Assembly: GCF_026626635.1 (NCBI RefSeq)
Contig: NZ_JAPNKA010000001.1
Coordinates: 10,090,501 to 10,154,500, forward strand
Direction: 5' to 3'
From: Archangium lansingense
GTDB taxonomy: Bacteria > Myxococcota > Myxococcia > Myxococcales > Myxococcaceae
DNA length: 64,000 nucleotides
A model generated the notes under the pieces. The model saw only the letters and a program-made list of their open reading frames with translations. It made no database searches and was not told the origin of the DNA. The position numbers were made by a program, and so were the translations under genes. This document shows, piece by piece, positions 59,543 through 64,000 of this stretch; position 1 is the stretch's first letter, and each line of letters starts with the position of its first letter.

Positions 59543-59983
59543 TCACGCGGCACGCTCGCGGTCGCTCCTCTTGCACCGACAATGGCTGGCCTGGTGGAGC
59601 TCGATCAGGTTCCCGGCCGGGTCTCGGAAGAAGAGCTGCATGAGCTGAGGCGCCGCCACGGAGGACTGCTTCCAGTAATCGACCTTCAAGCGGAGCAGCT
59701 CCCGCTCCGCCCCGGCGACATCCGCGACAGCCAGGGCAACATGCGTGTCGACCGGATCCCTCCCCGGCCCCTGGGCATACATCGAGGGTCCCTCCTTTCC
59801 CAAGAGGTGTATCTGGGTATCACCGGGCACATCCATGAAGTGGCCCGGGATGCCAGGGATTCGGGGGCGACCCGCATCCGATGAGAGACCCAGCACGCCT
59901 TCGTAGAACTCGCGCATCGGTTCCGTGAGGCTCGGGTGCATGCAAACGCCGTGATGATGAAGCTCCAGGATTTCAAGTGCCAT
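59543..59983 (-). CDS. VOC/glyoxalase-family protein
   Basis: 146 residues from the ATG at 59983. One vicinal-oxygen-chelate unit pair: first half EILELHHHGVCMHPSLTEPM, then FYEGVLGLSSDAGRP; second half DTHVALAVADVAGAERELLR, then LMQLFFRDPAGNLIELHQAS. Metal ligands His (HHHG) and Glu (LIELH) are present. The family spans glyoxalase I, dioxygenases and resistance proteins; the size fits single-domain enzymes acting as dimers. The last residues (CRCKRSDRERAA) are unusually basic. The gene convergent with it encodes a LysR regulator. Confidence 0.82.
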   Translation of the reverse strand: MALEILELHHHGVCMHPSLTEPMREFYEGVLGLSSDAGRPRIPGIPGHFMDVPGDTQIHLLGKEGPSMYAQGPGRDPVDTHVALAVADVAGAERELLRLKVDYWKQSSVAAPQLMQLFFRDPAGNLIELHQASHCRCKRSDRERAA

Positions 59984-60118
59984 GGGGTGTCTCCCTCGTT
60001 CGTGACGGGAGCCACTCTGCGCTCGTGCTGGCATGGCGTACAGTGCAACACAGGCATCATACGATTGCGTTCAACGCAATCCTCCCCTCTAGCCGCTCAG
60101 TGAGCAGTCCCACCAGGA

Positions 60119-60574
60119 GTGGCTCGACGCCCGGGGGCTCGGGGGACGGCGCTCTCGGACTTCATGCAGTACCTGCGCGCCAACCTCTCCACGAAGGTAG
60201 GTTGGTTGGAGGTGGCTCCACTGCCATGCTGGGAAGGACTGGGGGTGGAGGAGCGGCAAGGCGTGGTGCGGGGACTTGTGGAGCAGGTGGAAGCTGAGGC
60301 CCGAACGCGGGGCACGCCTGTCATGGGCGCACAGGCCGTGCGCTCTCAGCACCCGCCTACCCGGCCCGAGCACCTCGAGCGCAGCCCGCGACCGTTGGGG
60401 CAGGCCTCCTCGCGCCAGGCGTTGAAGCAACTGCGCGAGCTGTACCATGTCTTCGTCGCAGCGTTCCGCGAGGCGGCAACTCGGTGGAGGCTGGGGGATT
60501 TCTCAGCTCCCTTTCCCCTCTTCTCCTTCCCTCCGCGTTTCGTGCCCGGTCGTATTGCTCAAATTCTTTGACTC
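60119..60574 (+). pseudogene. Y1/REP-associated-type transposase remnant (copy 3)
   Basis: About 150 codons of the C-terminal half: MQYLRANLSTKVGWLEVAP, then GVEERQGVVRGLVEQVEAEA, RPEHLERSPRPLGQASSRQA, YHVFVAAFREAATRWRLGD and the SFPPRFVP end. This more complete copy shows that the 458-bp elements carry the same tail. The HUH motif and catalytic Tyr are absent. It ends with the same right-hand repeat (CTCAAATTCTTTGAC) as the other copies, with one changed base after it. Confidence 0.7.
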
Positions 60575-60585
60575 CCTCTCGACGG

Positions 60586-60867
60586 ATGGAGGGCTCGGTC
60601 ATCTTCGGGGTGAGTCTGGCGCTCTATGGCGCCATCACCATGAAGGACGGCGCGATCCAGCAGTCGAACTTCCGCGACATCCGGCTGGTACGGATGGCCG
60701 AGGCGCCCCGGTGCATCCACGTCGACATCATCCAAAGCGACGAGGCTCCTTGTGGCATCAGCGAGTCGGGAGTATCCCTGGTGGCTCCTGCCATCGCCAA
60801 CTCCTTGTGTCCGCTCACCGGCACTCGCGTGCGAGACCTGCCCATCATCCGCTCGCATCCGGTGTGA
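60586..60867 (+). pseudogene. 3' remnant of a molybdopterin-subunit gene (xanthine-dehydrogenase/IorB type)
   Basis: The frame reads EGSVIFGVSLALYGAITMKD, GAIQQSNFRDIRLVRMAEAP and GVSLVAPAIANSLCPLTGTR. This is the end of the molybdenum-binding subunit of xanthine-dehydrogenase, isoquinoline-oxidoreductase or PaoC-type enzymes. The expected Gly-Val-Gly-Glu of the active site is altered (GISESG). It begins right after the repeat end of the transposase remnant, so insertion or deletion removed the rest. Confidence 0.75.
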
Positions 60868-60888
60868 TGGTGTGCATCTGTGCATCAG

Positions 60889-60923
60889 CCCCTGATGGAG
60901 TGGTCAGGTCCCTCCATCAGGGG
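60889..60923. terminator. 11-bp-stem hairpin downstream of the RCC1 gene
   Basis: CCCCTGATGGA (60889-60899) pairs perfectly with TCCATCAGGGG (60913-60923) across a 13-base loop. It lies 85 bp beyond the stop of the RCC1-repeat gene and just after the molybdo-enzyme remnant. It has no T-run in either direction. Confidence 0.45.
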
Positions 60924-61008
60924 CCGCAGCAAGGCCTGGACTGCGCCGTCGCGCTTCAATCTCGCTTTCGACGAGGCGGTGTTCGCAGACGTGGGTTGCC
61001 GGTGTGTT

Positions 61009-64000
61009 TCAGAGCAATTGGGAGCGAGTCGCCGTCAAGACGCCCGTCGGCAGTCCACTCCCGAGTTGACCGTAGGAGTTATCCCCCCAGACCCAAACGG
61101 TGCCATCCCATCGCAAGCCTACAAAGTGTTCGTAGCCAACGGCCACACTCCGCCCGTTGTCCAGCGTGCCAGCTTGAATTGGAGTAGTGTTGGATTGCTG
61201 GCCGATGACGCGGCTCCCTCCCCAGGTCCAGAAGGTTCCGTTGGTCCGCACTGCCGCCGATTGCTCGCCACCAGCGGCCACAGTCATCGCGTCGCTCAGT
61301 CCCTGCATTTGCACAGGCCAATAACGTGTGCTGTTCGTGCCGTCGCCCAATTGGCCTTTGCTATTGGCGCCCCAGGCCCACACGGACCCGTCATTGCGGA
61401 GCACCAGCGAGTGGAGGCCACCTGCGGCTACGGCCACTACGCCGCTCATGTCTTGTACCGGCATTGCATATCGGTACTTGTCGTCGCCGCTCCCGCCCAT
61501 TTGGCCGACGCTGTTATCACCCCAGGTCCAGGCGTTGCCGTCGTGCAGCCCTATGGCCATGGAGTGATTGTCACCTGCGGCTATGGCAACTGACTGCCAC
61601 ACCCAGTTCACCGCATACCCGGGCATGGACCTCGACGTAATGGTCCCATCACCCAACTGCCCGAAAAAATTGTAGCCCCAGGCCTTGATATAGCCATCGG
61701 AGAGTCGCACTAGCGAATGTAGATGACCTGCGGCCACAGCCTTTGCGTCGCTCAGCCCTTGCACTTGCACAGGCGTAAGCCTACTGCTCGTGGTGCCATC
61801 GCCCAACTGCCCGCAAGAGTTATTTCCCCAAGCCCAAACAGTACCGTTGGAGTGTACCGCCAGCGAGTGGAGAGGACCGGTAGCTATGGCGATCACGTTG
61901 TTCAGTCCTTGCACCTGTACGAGCGTGGAGATTTCTGAGGTGGTGCCATTCCCCAACTGGCCGTGATTATTCTGTCCCCAGCCCCAGACTGTGCCGTCAG
62001 AGCGCAATGCCAGCGAATGGTAACCACCCGCGGCTACGGCCACCACGTTGCTCAGTCCATCAAGCTGCATTGGGACAGGTTGTTCCCTGAAGCTCCCGTC
62101 CGCGCGTTGTCCGACGGAATTCGAGCCCCAGGCCCAAGCGGTTCCGTCGGAGAGCAACGCCAGCGAGTGTGATCCACCAGCCGAAACGGCAACCGCGCTG
62201 GTCAGCCCTTGTACTTGCACCGGTGTGAGGCGATTGATCATAGAGCCATCCCCTACCTGGCCATTGTTGTTCTCGCCCCAGGCCGACACGGTGCCGTTGG
62301 AGTGCACCGCCAGCGAGTGGTCGAAAAGGCCAGCAGACACGGCCGTCACAGCACTTAATCCCTGCACGTGTTGCGGCAGCAAGCTGTCTGTCGTGGAGCC
62401 ATTGCCCAGTTGGCCCTGGGCGTTGCGACCCCAGGCCAACACCGTGCCGTCTGAGAGGACTGCCAGGGAGTGCGATAGGCCTCCATCCATGGTTTTGATC
62501 TCGCTCGGCGCTTGGACCTGAACCGGCAAGAAACGGTCGGTGGTACTGCCATCCCCCAACTGGCCGAAATCATTATTGCCCCACGCGAATAGGGTGCCAT
62601 CGGAGCGCAATGCCAGCGAGTGGTAGAAGCCAGTGGACACAGCCACTACGCCGCTCAGCCCCAGTACTTGCACCGGTGTATTGTGTGTGTTGTTGGTCCC
62701 ATCTCCCAATCGCCCGTCATGGTTCTCTCCCCAAGACCAGACGGTGCCGTCAGAACGCAACGCCAGCGAGTGGTAAAAGCCAGCGGACACAGCCACGACC
62801 CCGCTCAATCCGTGCACCTGCACCGGTGTTTTTTGAGCGATGTAGGTCCCATCTCCCAATTGCCCGTCATAGTTCTCTCCCCAAGACCAGACCGTGCCGT
62901 CGGAACGCACCGCCAGCGCGTGGGAACCACCAGCGGCCACGGTCACGATTTCGCTCAACCCCTGCACCTGCACCGGGATGAACCGGTTTACTCCAGAAGA
63001 ACCATCTCCAAGTGGCCCACTACCCGAGGCCCAGACAGTGCCGTCCGGGCGTAGGGCCAGGGAGTAGTCAACACCCGCCACAACCTCTGCATAGTCCGAC
63101 ACTGTAACCGTCTGGATCTCAGTGTAATCGGAATATGCCCCACCAATGGTCAGCTTGCCTTTCGACCGGTACTCGTAGATACCAGCACTGGGGACAGGGA
63201 CTCTGAAGTTGGACAGGTTCGTGCGTTGAATCACAGTCCAAGTAGTGGTGCCTTTCTTTCGGTACTCAAACAGGTGCTCAGGGCTGTCTCCCAGCGCAGG
63301 GTCGTGGCAGCCAGAGCAGGGAAGCGTTCCTGGGGACACAGTGAATGCTCTCGAGCCAGAAGAAACCTTTGCAATGTAGGGGTGGACTTTGTAGGTGTTG
63401 GGTGATAGGGAGTCAGTCTTTGTCGTCGGAAACACCACGGGTACTTCGTCGCAATCTGTAGCAAGGCGGTAGCTGGAGGTGAAGTTGGAGGTGGCGCAAT
63501 AGTTCACGCTGCCCATGTTGACTGCATACTCGACCTGATACCTGGTCATCGCGATGCCCGATCCAGGGTGCGTATACGTCCCGATCGGCCTCACGGAGAT
63601 CGGCGCAATGGTCTGGTACGCGCCGCTGTCGAATTTCAGCTTCGCGGTGCTGCCGCTGGACGTGACATCAAGAGCAATGTCGGAGGGTATGTCGTGCGTC
63701 CAGCGAACGTGGATGGCGCTGGGCTGCGGCGATCCCGAGCTGCAGGTTGTGTAATCAAGGGAGTAGCCTTTGTAGGAGATGCTGTGGTTGTCAATGTAGT
63801 CATCACCGCAGCCAGGGTAGTTCATCGCGGCCCTGGAAGCGGTGCTCACACGGATGGGAACCAGGTGTTCATGCCCAGAGGCATCCACGTAGCCGCCTGC
63901 GGTCGCTTCGTCTCGAGGACTGTAGGTCCTGACGCTGCTGGAAGGAGAATGTTGTGCTTCTGACGCAGAGCTACCAAGCGCCACAGGGTCCTGTTTTTTG
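61009..64000 (-). CDS. RCC1-repeat exoprotein (N-terminus beyond window)
   Basis: The frame is open to the right edge, so the start and signal peptide lie outside; 996 codons are visible. After about 210 residues of beta-sandwich domains there is an isolated CSGCH in TLPCSGCHDPALGD and an Ig-like segment ending TVTVSDYAEVVAG. Then come 14 consecutive RCC1 units of about 50 residues (pattern AVAAGGxHSLALRSDGTVWxWGxNxxGQLGDGT). These make two seven-bladed propellers. Such proteins are common on myxobacterial surfaces and act in binding; no enzyme motif is seen. The DNA repeats of about 150 bp are diverged enough to be stable. Two late blades are irregular (MGGSGDDKYRY and SRVIGQQSN). Confidence 0.88.
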   Translation of the reverse strand, partial: KKQDPVALGSSASEAQHSPSSSVRTYSPRDEATAGGYVDASGHEHLVPIRVSTASRAAMNYPGCGDDYIDNHSISYKGYSLDYTTCSSGSPQPSAIHVRWTHDIPSDIALDVTSSGSTAKLKFDSGAYQTIAPISVRPIGTYTHPGSGIAMTRYQVEYAVNMGSVNYCATSNFTSSYRLATDCDEVPVVFPTTKTDSLSPNTYKVHPYIAKVSSGSRAFTVSPGTLPCSGCHDPALGDSPEHLFEYRKKGTTTWTVIQRTNLSNFRVPVPSAGIYEYRSKGKLTIGGAYSDYTEIQTVTVSDYAEVVAGVDYSLALRPDGTVWASGSGPLGDGSSGVNRFIPVQVQGLSEIVTVAAGGSHALAVRSDGTVWSWGENYDGQLGDGTYIAQKTPVQVHGLSGVVAVSAGFYHSLALRSDGTVWSWGENHDGRLGDGTNNTHNTPVQVLGLSGVVAVSTGFYHSLALRSDGTLFAWGNNDFGQLGDGSTTDRFLPVQVQAPSEIKTMDGGLSHSLAVLSDGTVLAWGRNAQGQLGNGSTTDSLLPQHVQGLSAVTAVSAGLFDHSLAVHSNGTVSAWGENNNGQVGDGSMINRLTPVQVQGLTSAVAVSAGGSHSLALLSDGTAWAWGSNSVGQRADGSFREQPVPMQLDGLSNVVAVAAGGYHSLALRSDGTVWGWGQNNHGQLGNGTTSEISTLVQVQGLNNVIAIATGPLHSLAVHSNGTVWAWGNNSCGQLGDGTTSSRLTPVQVQGLSDAKAVAAGHLHSLVRLSDGYIKAWGYNFFGQLGDGTITSRSMPGYAVNWVWQSVAIAAGDNHSMAIGLHDGNAWTWGDNSVGQMGGSGDDKYRYAMPVQDMSGVVAVAAGGLHSLVLRNDGSVWAWGANSKGQLGDGTNSTRYWPVQMQGLSDAMTVAAGGEQSAAVRTNGTFWTWGGSRVIGQQSNTTPIQAGTLDNGRSVAVGYEHFVGLRWDGTVWVWGDNSYGQLGSGLPTGVLTATRSQLL

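Overview
The window looks like a chromosome segment of a myxobacterium of the Cystobacterineae type (Archangium/Cystobacter/Myxococcus relatives). The coding sequence is very GC-rich with strong third-position GC bias. There are many secreted lipoproteins and beta-propellers, a eukaryote-like Ser/Thr kinase, sigma-54 enhancer-binding regulation, AHH/Imm11 toxin-immunity pairs and an orthocaspase. All family names come from reading motifs by eye; no database search was run.

Left part (1-25.4 kb). This part holds signalling genes and surface proteins: a partial vWA lipoprotein; a Ser/Thr kinase with a TPR-like tail; and a sigma-54 activator next to two candidate sigma-54 promoters, one of which drives a divergent GON-domain exoprotein. 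Next come an algal-type vanadium haloperoxidase with an extra N-terminal domain, a BNR-repeat protein, a PLP-dependent dehydratase, an M4 metallopeptidase, a histidine kinase/FixJ pair, and kelch and cadherin-like/YWTD surface proteins. An 87-bp copy of the 3' end of the fixJ-like gene lies on the other side of a kelch gene. A tRNA 3' fragment with an intrinsic terminator ends this part.

Middle (25.5-41.3 kb). A small ArsR-led operon is followed by a six-gene run on the minus strand: ECF sigma factor, FecR-like regulator, Pro-rich envelope protein, two di-heme oxidoreductases and a fungal-TOS1-like (DUF2403) lipoprotein. It is divergent from a PSD-domain protein, a DUF1552 protein and a GH2-like glycosidase, all translationally coupled. 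This is the most system-like unit in the window and probably acts in the envelope or outside the cell. A Hint-domain exoprotein follows, with its own sigma-54 promoter and a pair of palindromes.

Right part (41.4-64 kb). A LysR regulator is divergent from ankyrin, CynX-like transporter and deaminase genes. Three paralogous cassettes then each pair an exported AHH-nuclease-like toxin with an Imm11 immunity protein. The second toxin is frameshifted, and the third cassette carries a hitch-hiking piece of the deaminase gene, joined at a 9-bp microhomology. After an SDR and a DUF6151 gene there is a transposon graveyard: two 458-bp inverted-repeat elements in direct orientation, and serine-recombinase, IS91-type and Y1-type transposase remnants. 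The two elements flank an orthocaspase gene. LysR, VOC and a molybdopterin-enzyme remnant follow, and a long RCC1-repeat protein runs off the right edge. No rRNA, intact tRNA or CRISPR array was seen.
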